Below are positions 35,444 through 44,652 of a DNA stretch of 64,000 nt, piece after piece. The notes under the pieces are model-generated. The model saw only the letters and a list, made by a program, of their open reading frames with translations, was not told the DNA's origin and searched no databases. Location: positions 186,001 through 250,000 of the forward strand of contig NZ_VTTM01000005.1 in the NCBI RefSeq assembly GCF_008364795.1. The letters run 5' to 3'. Numbering within the stretch: the first letter of the stretch is position 1; each line of letters starts with the position of its first letter. Made by a program: the position numbers and the translations under genes. Source of the DNA: Azospirillum oryzae (GTDB taxonomy: Bacteria; Pseudomonadota; Alphaproteobacteria; Azospirillales; Azospirillaceae).

Positions 35444-38400
35444 ATGATGACAGACCCTCAGAAGGCCGACACCAGTTCCGCACAGCTCATGAACATCCCT
35501 GAGGCGCTCGCTTCGGAAGCGGCGGAGGTGCTTCTGAGCGGAAATCGGAATGCGCTGCTGGCTGTGCAGGAGAAGATGGCAGAAGCCTTGAACAGCCAAG
35601 GCTTGCCTGGAAATGCCGCGGGCACGCTTGCGGAAGGCTGGATGCATGATTTCGCCGATGGACTGGGCGCCCATGCCACGCCTGATGCCGCCATCCTCCA
35701 GGCGAACCGAATCGCTGCCGGTGCCGCCGCACGCATGGCTCAGGCGATGCAGGATGCGGCATCCCTGACCGGCGAGCAGCGGATGGCGACGGCATTGGCC
35801 CAAGGACAGGGAGTGGACGCGCAATCACTGTCCGTCCCGGGCTCGGCAGCCGACTTGTCCGCCGCCCTGTTCAACGGCGTAATGGACTCGCTCGCCCGGC
35901 CCGCGGGGGCGGCGGACCCGATTGCCGCGCTGGCACTGTCCCTGAGCGCGCCGGCGGCCCAGACGCCTCCTTCAGCACCTCCGCTTTCTCCGGTGGATCA
36001 ACTGACCGCCGCGCTGGCCTCGGGCGCGGGCGTGCAGGAGGCCGTCAAGGCATTGGGAAGCGATCAGAACAGCCACTTCGCCGATACACTCGAACAGGCG
36101 CTGTCCAGTGGTGCGGAGTCCGACGCAGCGGTCGCCGCTGCCCAGGATCTGAGCGCCAGCAGCAAGGTATTGGCCCACGCCGCCTCAGTTGCGCAGTCCG
36201 ACGGAAACCATATGCTCGCCACGCTGGCGTCCGGAGGCGCGGAGGCGCGCAATGCGCTGGGCAGCCCGGCCTTTGCCAGCGTCCTGAATGATGCACTGGC
36301 CCGGGGTGGGGCGCCCGATGCGGCGCTCGGTGTGTCGGTCAGGGCGCAATCGGACATGGCGGCCAGCCAGAATGCCGCCGTCGTACCGGCGAAGCCGACC
36401 GACGCGCTGGTGGCGTCGCTTGCGTCCGGCCGCGACGTGGCCGAGACCGTGAAAATCTTCGCCATGGCCGCCGGTATCGACGCGAAGGCATCCGGCGGGT
36501 TCGGTCAGGCTCTGGAAGGCGCGCTATCCGCCGGCCATGAGCCGGCCGGGGCACTGGGCGTGGCACGGCAGGACATCGTCGCCCTGTCCGCCCTGTCTGC
36601 GGAGACGATGAAAGGCGTCAAGGCCGACCCGCTCGTCACGGCGCTCGCCAGCGGACACGATGTCCAGCAAGCCGTCCAGGCCCTGGGCGGAAGCGGAACC
36701 GCATTCGGTGCGGCACTGGGACAGGCCTTGGCGGAAGGGCGGACCGCCGGGCAGGCCCTGGCGGCGGCCCGTCTGGCTGCCGATACCGTCCAGCAGAACT
36801 CCCAGGCCAGCGAAGTCCCGGTGTCTCCGCAGGACAAGGCTATGTCCGACCTCGCCAACCCGGACAAGGCCGCCGCTGCCAAAGAGCCCGGCGAGGGCAA
36901 GAAGACGGCCGAGGACACCGCTCAGCACAGCAAAAGCGCAGACGGCAAGGCCGCTGAGCAGGTGGCGGACGCCCCGGCGAAAGACGGCAAGCAAGACGGG
37001 GAAGCGGAAAAAGACGGCAAGGCCGACGACAAGGGCGAAAGCAAGGGTGATGCCAAAGAGGACGCAGGCGACAAACTTGCGGCCGATGCGTCCGCCGATG
37101 GGGCCTCTCCGGCTCCGGACACCTCCTCTCCCCCGGCGGCGAAGCAGGCAACGTTGAGCGAGGCCGCGCTCAAGACCATCGGCTTCGATCAGGCCGGCGT
37201 GGCGGACAAGGGAACCGCGAACGATACGCCCACCCACGCCACCACGTCCCCGGAGGCACGGCCGGCGGCCTCATCTCCGTCGGTGACCAAGGCACTGACC
37301 ACCGCCGACGCCTTCGCCGTTGCCGCGCAAAGCCAGCAGCGGACAGTCCAGGCGGCGGTCCAGGCGCTCGAGACCTCGTCATCCAACACAACCGGCACCG
37401 GTTCGCCCGGCAACACGCCGACGCTTCCCTCCACCCCCAGCCTTTCGCCAGAACATCACGCCGTCGCGCCTACCCTATCGTCGTCCTTCGACGCAAAGGC
37501 CCTGGCGAAGGCGCTGGCGATGGCCGAGGGAACGACCGCTCCCGCCGGGTTCACCGTCTTCCATCTGATCGAATCGATGTTCCGCCCCGGCGAAACCGAC
37601 GGCAGCGTGGTCGGCGTCGCCATCGTGGGCAACAGTGGCTCGGCGCTCGGCGTCTGGCAGTACAGCGTCGATGGCAGCGACTGGCTGGCTGTGGGTTCGG
37701 TTGCCGAAACGGCGGCACTCGTGCTGCCGGGCAATGCCCTTCTGCGTTTCCTGCCCGCGGCAGGCGCCTCCGGACAAGCTCCCGCCTTGGACCTTCGGGC
37801 GGTGGGAGATGAATGGACCAGCGGCTTCAGCGGCGCCGAACACCGCTTGTTTGCGATTGCCGGTACGGGGGGCACGACACCCCTGTCGTCGGAGGTCGCA
37901 CAGCTTTCCCTGGAGATCACCCCCGTCAACGGCGCCCCGGTGGCAACAGGCGTTCAAGTGGTTTTGGACGCCGTGGCGGAGGACAGCGCCAGCCCGGCCG
38001 GCTCCAGCGTTCTCTCGCTGTTCGGCAAGCTGTTTTCCGATCCGAGCGATGCGGTCTTCGGTGCCGCCGGCGACGGCTTCGCCGGTGTGGCCGTTATCGC
38101 CAATCCCGGCGATGCCGCCCAGGGCGAGTGGCAATATTGGGACGGTGGCAGCTGGGTCGCGGTCGGCGCGGCGTCGGACGGCAATGCGCTGCTGCTGTCC
38201 GCCGACACGATGCTGCGCTTCCTCCCCGTCGCCAACTGGAACGGCCAGCCACCCAGCCTGATGGTGCGTCTGGTCGACGATTCCCAGGGTGCCATCCTCA
38301 GCGGCGGCCGTGTCGACCTGAAGACCCTCGGCGTCGGCGGAACGACGCCCTACAGCGTGTCCGCCATCCTGCTCGACAGCCATGTGACCGCCGTCAACGA

Positions 38401-41400
38401 CGCCCCGGTCGCCACCGGCACGACAGCGATGTTGGCGCATATCGCGGAGGATACAGCCAACCCTTCCGGCACGACCGTCTCCGCCCTGTTCGGCAGCCTG
38501 TTCTCCGACCCGACGGACGCGGTGGCCGGCGGATCGACGGCGAACGCCTTCGCCGGGGTGCTGGTGATCGGCAACGCCGCAACCGCTGCCCAGGGATCTT
38601 GGCAGTACTGGACCGGAACCGCCTGGACCGACATCGGCGCGGCGAGCGGCAGCAACGGACTGCTGCTGGCGGCCGGCACCACTCTGCGCTTCCTGCCTGC
38701 CGCCGACTGGAACGGCACGACGCCGGCCCTGACCGTAAGGATGGTGGATGATTCGCTTGGCGCCTTCGCCAGCGGCGAGCGTGTCACCGAGACCACCGGC
38801 GGTGGGACCAGCCGTTTCAGTTCCGGCACCATCGCGCTGACCGGCACCGTCGATGCCGTCAACGACGCTCCCGTCGCCACCGGCACCGCCACGACCCTGC
38901 CGGACATCGCGGAGGACACCGCCGATCCGGCCGGGGCGACCGTCACCAGCCTGTTCGGCAGCCTCTTCTCCGACGCCGCCGACGCCGTGGCCGGGGGATC
39001 GTCGGCCAACGGATTTGCCGGGATCGCCATCGTCGGCAACGACGCAACCACCGCGCAAGGCGCCTGGCAATATTGGACCGGCACCGCCTGGGCGGCCGTA
39101 GGGGCGGTGTCGGAAGGATCGGCATTGGTGATTGCCGCCGGCGATCGCCTGCGTTTCGTGCCGGCTGCCGACTGGAACGGCACCACCCCGGCGCTGACGG
39201 TCCGGCTGATCGAGGAGGGCGGCGGCGCCTCCCTGACCGGAAGCCATGCCGACCTGACGCAGGGCGTCGGCGACAGCACGGTCTACAGTGCCGAAACCAT
39301 CGCCCTTACCGGAAGCGTCACGCCGGTCAACGACGCGCCGCAGGTCACCGCCGGCACACCGTCGCTGTCGACGGTGAAGGGTGTGGCCGTCGCGGTCACG
39401 GGGCTGTCGGTGTCGGACATCGACGCCGGTTCGACGCCGATGCTGGTCACCCTGTCCGCCGGACACGGAACCCTGACCCTGGCGAATGATGGGCTGGATG
39501 CCGTCATCACCGGCAACGGCACCGACACCGTCACCGTCCGGGCGACGCTTGCCACGATCAACAGTCTGCTGGGCGCCACCAATGGGCTTCTCTACACCGC
39601 AAGCTCCTACACCGGCGCCGACAGCATCCATATGCAGGTGGATGACCAGGGCGGCGGTGGGGCGGGCGGACCGCTGACCGCCGACGCATCCGTTGCCGTC
39701 ACGGTGGTGCCGCCCAATGCCTCCCCGGTTCTGATCGACACCAATCTCTCCCTTTCCGTCGCGTCGGAGGCGCTGGCGCCGCCCACCGCAGGCACCGCAG
39801 GGTTCGCCGTTTCGACGCTGGTCGGCCTGAATGGCGCCGGACCGGCCAATGTCACCGACAGCGATGCGGGTTCCGTGACCGGCATCGCCCTGGTCGGCAC
39901 CAACGAGAGCTATGGGCACTGGTGGTTCTCGACCGATGGCGGCACGACCTGGACCCTGGTCGGCACGGTCAACGACAGCGACTCCGCCCTGCTGCTGCAT
40001 TCGTCCGACCGGCTCTATTTCCAGCCCAACGCGTCGGTGCCCGCCACCGTCAGCGGTGCTTTGACCATCCATGCCTGGGACCAGACCAGCGGAACCGCTG
40101 GCACCAAGGTGGCGATGGACACCAGCGCCGGCAGCGCCTTCTCCACCACCACCGACAGTGTGACACTGCACCCCGGCGTGCTGATCCCGAACGGCTCCTT
40201 CGACAATGGGCTAAGCGGCTGGACCTACACCGGCGGCACCAGCATCGGTTCGGCCGGGGACGGTCACGAGGGCACCATCACCTCGGCGAGCGGCCAGACG
40301 CCGACCCAGTTGGAGGACTTCCTCGGCCTGCCCCACGGCTCCATCGCCACCGCGACCGGAACTGTGCCGTCCTATGGCCATGCGATGAAACTCGGCACGA
40401 CCGTGACGGTGACGCAGGACACGACGCTGACCTTCGACTGGTCCTTCACCTTCACCGACAACGCGTCCTATCACGACTTCGCCTTCGTCAGTGTCAACGG
40501 CGTGGTGACTCTCCTGGCGAAGGAGGCGAGCGCCAGTGGCAGTTTCAGCGTGGTGGTTTCGGCAAACAGCACCCTGTCGCTGGGCTTCGGCACCTCCGAC
40601 ACCGGCGACAACAGCGTCAACCCGACCCTGCGCGTCGACAACATCAAGCTCACCACCGTCGCCAGCGATCCCATCGTGCTGGACATGACCGGACAGGGGC
40701 TGGCCCTGCGTCCGCAGTCCGACGGCATCCATTTCGATGTGACCGGCGACGGCGTCGCCGACAGCACCGGCTGGATCGGGGCCGGCAACGCCCTGCTCGT
40801 ACAGGACAGCAACGGAAACGGCCGAATCGACGACGCGCACGAACTGGTATCAGAACAGTTCGGCACCGGCTTCAACAGCAGCCTGGAGGCGCTGGCATCC
40901 CTAGACCGCAATCATGACGGCCGCCTTGACGCCACCGACGAGACCTTCGCCACGCTGAAGGTCTGGCAGGACGGCAACGGCGACGGAAGAAGCCAAGCCG
41001 ATGAACTGCGGAGCCTCTCCGAAGCGGGCATCCGCTCCATCGCCGCCACCTCGACGCCAAGTGACGCGACCCTCGCCGGCAGCCGGATCCTGGGCACCAC
41101 CAGCATGACGATGGCTGACGGCGGCACCCACATGGTGGCCGGCGTCGCGTTCGACGTGAAGGCTGCCACCACGGCACAGGTCCAGATCCAGCCGACAGCG
41201 TTCGCCCCGGCCAATGCTGCCGACAATGCGGTGCCGGGGACCAACTTCACCAGTCTTCTGGCGTCCGGCCTTGGCCTGCCCACCGACGCGGAGGTTGTGA
41301 CGCAATCGGATTTTTCTCATTTCCTCGCATGGAGTCCGGAGGCACACGCTCCCGATCAACAGCATCCACAAAACAGCGATACATCAAACGTGCATCATAT

Positions 41401-41413
41401 AAACGGATCCTAA
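35444..41413 (+). CDS. giant repeat adhesin, predicted type I secretion substrate
   Basis: The product is about 1989 residues from ATG 35444, which has GAAAGG upstream; GTG 35396 would add 16. Layout: an Ala-rich helical N-terminal third with degenerate repeats of the LVxALASGxDVxxAVxAL type; a Lys/Glu/Asp-rich linker (about 36,840-37,110); three near-identical 155-156 residue repeats starting VN(D/G)AP with FGSLFSDPTDAVAGG and WQYWTGTAW motifs, resembling Ig/cadherin-like repeats; a further beta domain; a segment IPNGSFDNGLSGWTYTGG; and a C-terminal domain with Asp-rich loops (DSNGNGRIDDAHEL, DRNHDGRLDATDE, DGNGDGRSQADEL) like calcium-binding EF-hand loops. No signal peptide and no GGxGxD RTX nonapeptides are seen. 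The three genes after it encode a complete type I exporter, its likely route to the surface. Confidence 0.85.
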   Translation: MMTDPQKADTSSAQLMNIPEALASEAAEVLLSGNRNALLAVQEKMAEALNSQGLPGNAAGTLAEGWMHDFADGLGAHATPDAAILQANRIAAGAAARMAQAMQDAASLTGEQRMATALAQGQGVDAQSLSVPGSAADLSAALFNGVMDSLARPAGAADPIAALALSLSAPAAQTPPSAPPLSPVDQLTAALASGAGVQEAVKALGSDQNSHFADTLEQALSSGAESDAAVAAAQDLSASSKVLAHAASVAQSDGNHMLATLASGGAEARNALGSPAFASVLNDALARGGAPDAALGVSVRAQSDMAASQNAAVVPAKPTDALVASLASGRDVAETVKIFAMAAGIDAKASGGFGQALEGALSAGHEPAGALGVARQDIVALSALSAETMKGVKADPLVTALASGHDVQQAVQALGGSGTAFGAALGQALAEGRTAGQALAAARLAADTVQQNSQASEVPVSPQDKAMSDLANPDKAAAAKEPGEGKKTAEDTAQHSKSADGKAAEQVADAPAKDGKQDGEAEKDGKADDKGESKGDAKEDAGDKLAADASADGASPAPDTSSPPAAKQATLSEAALKTIGFDQAGVADKGTANDTPTHATTSPEARPAASSPSVTKALTTADAFAVAAQSQQRTVQAAVQALETSSSNTTGTGSPGNTPTLPSTPSLSPEHHAVAPTLSSSFDAKALAKALAMAEGTTAPAGFTVFHLIESMFRPGETDGSVVGVAIVGNSGSALGVWQYSVDGSDWLAVGSVAETAALVLPGNALLRFLPAAGASGQAPALDLRAVGDEWTSGFSGAEHRLFAIAGTGGTTPLSSEVAQLSLEITPVNGAPVATGVQVVLDAVAEDSASPAGSSVLSLFGKLFSDPSDAVFGAAGDGFAGVAVIANPGDAAQGEWQYWDGGSWVAVGAASDGNALLLSADTMLRFLPVANWNGQPPSLMVRLVDDSQGAILSGGRVDLKTLGVGGTTPYSVSAILLDSHVTAVNDAPVATGTTAMLAHIAEDTANPSGTTVSALFGSLFSDPTDAVAGGSTANAFAGVLVIGNAATAAQGSWQYWTGTAWTDIGAASGSNGLLLAAGTTLRFLPAADWNGTTPALTVRMVDDSLGAFASGERVTETTGGGTSRFSSGTIALTGTVDAVNDAPVATGTATTLPDIAEDTADPAGATVTSLFGSLFSDAADAVAGGSSANGFAGIAIVGNDATTAQGAWQYWTGTAWAAVGAVSEGSALVIAAGDRLRFVPAADWNGTTPALTVRLIEEGGGASLTGSHADLTQGVGDSTVYSAETIALTGSVTPVNDAPQVTAGTPSLSTVKGVAVAVTGLSVSDIDAGSTPMLVTLSAGHGTLTLANDGLDAVITGNGTDTVTVRATLATINSLLGATNGLLYTASSYTGADSIHMQVDDQGGGGAGGPLTADASVAVTVVPPNASPVLIDTNLSLSVASEALAPPTAGTAGFAVSTLVGLNGAGPANVTDSDAGSVTGIALVGTNESYGHWWFSTDGGTTWTLVGTVNDSDSALLLHSSDRLYFQPNASVPATVSGALTIHAWDQTSGTAGTKVAMDTSAGSAFSTTTDSVTLHPGVLIPNGSFDNGLSGWTYTGGTSIGSAGDGHEGTITSASGQTPTQLEDFLGLPHGSIATATGTVPSYGHAMKLGTTVTVTQDTTLTFDWSFTFTDNASYHDFAFVSVNGVVTLLAKEASASGSFSVVVSANSTLSLGFGTSDTGDNSVNPTLRVDNIKLTTVASDPIVLDMTGQGLALRPQSDGIHFDVTGDGVADSTGWIGAGNALLVQDSNGNGRIDDAHELVSEQFGTGFNSSLEALASLDRNHDGRLDATDETFATLKVWQDGNGDGRSQADELRSLSEAGIRSIAATSTPSDATLAGSRILGTTSMTMADGGTHMVAGVAFDVKAATTAQVQIQPTAFAPANAADNAVPGTNFTSLLASGLGLPTDAEVVTQSDFSHFLAWSPEAHAPDQQHPQNSDTSNVHHINGS
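37925..39325 (+). repeat. three tandem 465-468 bp coding repeats in the adhesin
   Basis: Repeat units start at 37925, 38393 and 38858, each opening with GTCAACG.CGC, with a related half-unit before them (37549-37924). The next GTCAACGACGC at 39326 opens a different domain type. Spacing of 468, 465 and 468 bp equals 155-156 codons. Copies two and three are closest, suggesting recent duplication. Confidence 0.85.
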
Positions 41414-41548
41414 TAGTTCTGACGAATTTAGAGGATTTATTAAGCAATTGAACACTGTTTTGTCTTAATTTCCGACGAGTTCGGTCAGCTATATTCGCCA
41501 GTGCAGTAAACCGCAAAGCTTCAGCCGACAGCGTTTCTCAGGACCCTC

Positions 41549-42973
41549 ATGCGCAAATTTTTCTTTTACGCCACGGCCTGGCTTACGCTTCTTGGCGGAG
41601 CACCACAATCTTCGGTTGCGTCTCCGCGCGACGACGTGATCTCGCTGATTGCCAAGGCGACGGAAACGCATGACCGTCTGAGAGGGGCGGCGGCGGCGGC
41701 CGACTCCGCCCGCAATGGTCTGCGGATCAGCCATGGCGGCTGGTATCCGACCCTCAGCCTGTCGGCCAACGGCGGACGCGAAACCACCGAAAAGCCGGCG
41801 GGCCTTCCCAACACCGACATGAACGCCGGCCAGCTTTCAATACGCGCGACCCAGCTGATCTGGGACTTCGACGCGACCAATGCCGACATCCGGCGGGCGC
41901 AGGTCTCGGTCGTCCGCGCCGACATCGCGGTGGAGCGAACCCGCCAGGAACTGCTGGTGGAAGGCCTGTCCGCCTACGCCAGCCTCGTCCGCGCCCACCG
42001 GCTGCTCACCTTCGCCCGGCAGTCGGAAGACAACATCCGCCGCCAGACCGGCCTTGAGGAAGTCCGCCTTCAGGAGGGTTACGGCTTTTCCACCGACGTC
42101 CTTCAGGCCAAGAGCCAGCTTGCCGGCGCCCAGGCCCGCCGCGTCGCGGCCGAAGAGGCGATGCAGACCGCGCTGAGCCGCTTCCAGGCCTATTTCGGCC
42201 ATGTGTCCTTCCGGCTGGACGGCGCCGAAGTTCTGGCGATGACCAAGGCCGCCCTGCCCCCGTCGATGAACGCGGCGGTGGAGGAGGCACGCCGCCACAA
42301 TCCGCGCCTGCAGGAACTGGCCCTGACCACCGCCGCGGCCGAGGAAGCCGTGACCTCGGTGCGCGGCCGCAGCCTCTATCCCCGGGTGGAAGGCTATGTC
42401 GAGCGCAACGTCAAGCGCGACGTCGCCGGCCAGCCCGGACGGCAGAACGAGTTGCTGTTCAAGCTGCAGGTCACCTTCTCGCTGAACACCGGCCTGACCG
42501 CGATCAACAGCGTCCGCCTCGCCGAGGCCGACCTGCGCGCCGCCGACGCCACCTGGGCCGATCAGGAACGCACGGTGCTGGAGACCGTCCGCAACAGCTG
42601 GAACCGGCTGGAAAGCGCCCGGTCGCAAGTGAAGCTGCTGAACGATCAGGCGAGCCTCGCCGCCGGCTTCCTCGACGTGGCGCGGGCGGAGCGCGAACTG
42701 GGGTCCCGTTCGCTGATCGACATCCTGTCGGGCGAGACGACGCTGATCAACGCCCGCAGCGACGCCGCCGCCGCCGAGACGGAACTGGTTCTCGCCGGCT
42801 ACCGCCTGCTGGCCGCCATGGGCCGGCTCAGTGCCGCCGACATCCAGACCAAACCGATGCCGAAGCTGGCGGCGATGGGGCGCGGTCTTTTCGACGGCCC
42901 TGGCAAACAGGAACCGGCGCCTCCCGCCAACCGGGATTCGAAGCGCAAGCGCGGAAAGGGAGACCAGCAATGA
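41549..42973 (+). CDS. TolC-family outer membrane efflux protein
   Basis: The 474-residue protein has a signal peptide (MRKFFFYATAWLTLLGGAPQ, cleaved near SVAS) and the two-fold TolC coiled-coil pattern: WYPTLSLSANGGRETTEKP, LSIRATQLIWDFDATNADI, GYGFSTDVLQAKSQLAGAQA, then LRAADATWADQERTVLETVR and LGSRSLIDILSGETTLINAR in the second half. It forms the outer-membrane channel of the type I exporter. It is preceded by a 135-bp AT-rich gap that may hold its own promoter. Its stop overlaps the ABC gene start (ATGA). Confidence 0.93.
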   Translation: MRKFFFYATAWLTLLGGAPQSSVASPRDDVISLIAKATETHDRLRGAAAAADSARNGLRISHGGWYPTLSLSANGGRETTEKPAGLPNTDMNAGQLSIRATQLIWDFDATNADIRRAQVSVVRADIAVERTRQELLVEGLSAYASLVRAHRLLTFARQSEDNIRRQTGLEEVRLQEGYGFSTDVLQAKSQLAGAQARRVAAEEAMQTALSRFQAYFGHVSFRLDGAEVLAMTKAALPPSMNAAVEEARRHNPRLQELALTTAAAEEAVTSVRGRSLYPRVEGYVERNVKRDVAGQPGRQNELLFKLQVTFSLNTGLTAINSVRLAEADLRAADATWADQERTVLETVRNSWNRLESARSQVKLLNDQASLAAGFLDVARAERELGSRSLIDILSGETTLINARSDAAAAETELVLAGYRLLAAMGRLSAADIQTKPMPKLAAMGRGLFDGPGKQEPAPPANRDSKRKRGKGDQQ

Positions 42974-44652
42974 CCGGCGGCGCCATCGGCTTGCTGCTTC
43001 TGCGGCTTCGCGCAAATCCGCGGCTGACGACCCGAGTCTTCGCGGCTTCGCTTGCGGCGAACCTGCTCGGCCTCGCCTCCTCCTTCTACACCATGCTGGT
43101 GCTGAACCGGTATGTGACGCACGGCGTCGATTCCACACTCGTGGCGCTGACCGTCGGCGTCGTGCTGTCAATCGCCTTCGAACATCTATTCCGCCATGTC
43201 CGGCTGGGCATCGCCGGCCACATCGGCCGCGTCGAGCATGAACGACTGGCGACAGGCGCCTTCGGCATCCTGCTGACCGCACGCAGCGGCGCCGGTTCGG
43301 CGGAAGGCGACGCTGCCCGCCGCGAGGCGATGCGGGCGCCCGAACAGATCGACGCGGCATTGGGGTCCGCCAATCTGGCGACCCTGTTCGATTTGCCGTT
43401 CGCACTGGGATTCATCGTCGTGGTGGCGTTGGTCTCCTTGCCGCTGGCGGCGATCTGCGTCCTCTTCACTCTGCTGTCCATCACCGCCGGCCTGTTGGCT
43501 CAGGCGGACATGCGGGCGGTCGGCCGCGACCTGGCCCAGGCCGGCGCCTACGCGCAGGGTCTCGTCACCTCCGCCATCGTCGGCCGCGACGCGGTCGCGC
43601 TGTTCGGCGGCGCGAAGCCACTGCTGAGCGAGTGGCAGCGGGCGGCGAAGGTGCTTCGGACGATGCGCGAGCGGATGTCGATACGCCAGGGGCGCGCACA
43701 ATCGATGGCGCAGAGCCTCCAGGCGCTCCAGGGTGTGGCGGTCATCGCCACCGGTGCCGTCCTGGTGGTCCGTGGCGAACTGGATGTCGGCTCGCTGATC
43801 GGCATCAACCTGCTGGTCGGCCGGGCGCTGGCTCCCTTCACCCGGCTGGCGCAGATCGGCGAATCGCTGGCGATGGCGCGGCAGGCGCAACTCCGCCTGG
43901 AGCAGTTTGCCCGCACGGCGGTGGAGCCGCCGACCGGCACCAGCCTGCCCCGCTATGGCGGGACGCTGGAGCTTCGCGACCTGACCTACACCCCGGCGGG
44001 CGCCGTCACCCCGCTGCTGCGCCGGCTGTCGCTGTCGGTTCCCGCCGGCAACATCCTGGTGTTGAAGGGCCGGAACGGGTCGGGAAAGTCCACGCTGATC
44101 CGCCTGATCGCCGGACTCGGTGATCCGCAGGAGGGGGCCGTGCTGGCCGACGGCGTCGACATTCGCAAATTCGCCCCGCTCTGGTGGCGTCAGCAGATCG
44201 GCTATCTGCCGCAAGAGCCCGTCTTCCTCAACCGGACCATCCGGGAGAACCTGCTGCTGGCCAATCCGCGCCTGTCGGAGACGGAGTTGCAGGCCGTTCT
44301 TCACCGTGCCGGCGCCGACCGCGCTGTAGCCGACTGCGCCCAGGGGTTGGACACGCCGTTGCGCAATTTCGGCCAGGAACTGCCGGTCGGCCATCGGCGC
44401 CGGCTGGCGCTCGCCCGCGCACTCGCGGTCGGCGGACGGCTGATCCTGCTGGACGAGCCGACCGACGGACTGGATGCCGAAGGAACCGCCGTCGTCTACC
44501 GCACGCTGATCGAGCTGGCGCGGGTCGGCCACACCGTCGTCATCGCCTCGCACGATCCGCGCATCCTCCAGGGAGCCTCGCTGGTGCTCGACCTCGACCG
44601 GCCGCAGGACACGGCGATGATCCCCGACACGGCCGCGATGGTGGCGTCGTGA
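42970..44652 (+). CDS. type I secretion ABC transporter (permease-ATPase)
   Basis: The 560-residue half-transporter has a membrane domain with about six helices (residues 20-300) and no N-terminal C39 peptidase, then an ATPase. Walker A is GRNGSGKS (367-374), Walker B LILLDEPTDGLDAEG, and the H-loop IASHDPRI. The ABC signature is atypical: LPVGHRRRLALARAL where LSGGQ is usual. With TolC and HlyD it forms a type I exporter, most likely for the adhesin upstream. Start and stop codons overlap both neighbours. Confidence 0.92.
   Translation: MTGGAIGLLLLRLRANPRLTTRVFAASLAANLLGLASSFYTMLVLNRYVTHGVDSTLVALTVGVVLSIAFEHLFRHVRLGIAGHIGRVEHERLATGAFGILLTARSGAGSAEGDAARREAMRAPEQIDAALGSANLATLFDLPFALGFIVVVALVSLPLAAICVLFTLLSITAGLLAQADMRAVGRDLAQAGAYAQGLVTSAIVGRDAVALFGGAKPLLSEWQRAAKVLRTMRERMSIRQGRAQSMAQSLQALQGVAVIATGAVLVVRGELDVGSLIGINLLVGRALAPFTRLAQIGESLAMARQAQLRLEQFARTAVEPPTGTSLPRYGGTLELRDLTYTPAGAVTPLLRRLSLSVPAGNILVLKGRNGSGKSTLIRLIAGLGDPQEGAVLADGVDIRKFAPLWWRQQIGYLPQEPVFLNRTIRENLLLANPRLSETELQAVLHRAGADRAVADCAQGLDTPLRNFGQELPVGHRRRLALARALAVGGRLILLDEPTDGLDAEGTAVVYRTLIELARVGHTVVIASHDPRILQGASLVLDLDRPQDTAMIPDTAAMVAS

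Noticed and set aside
35444-41413. Classical RTX toxin
   Set aside because: No GGxGxDxxx nonapeptide repeats are present; only EF-hand-like Asp loops are visible.
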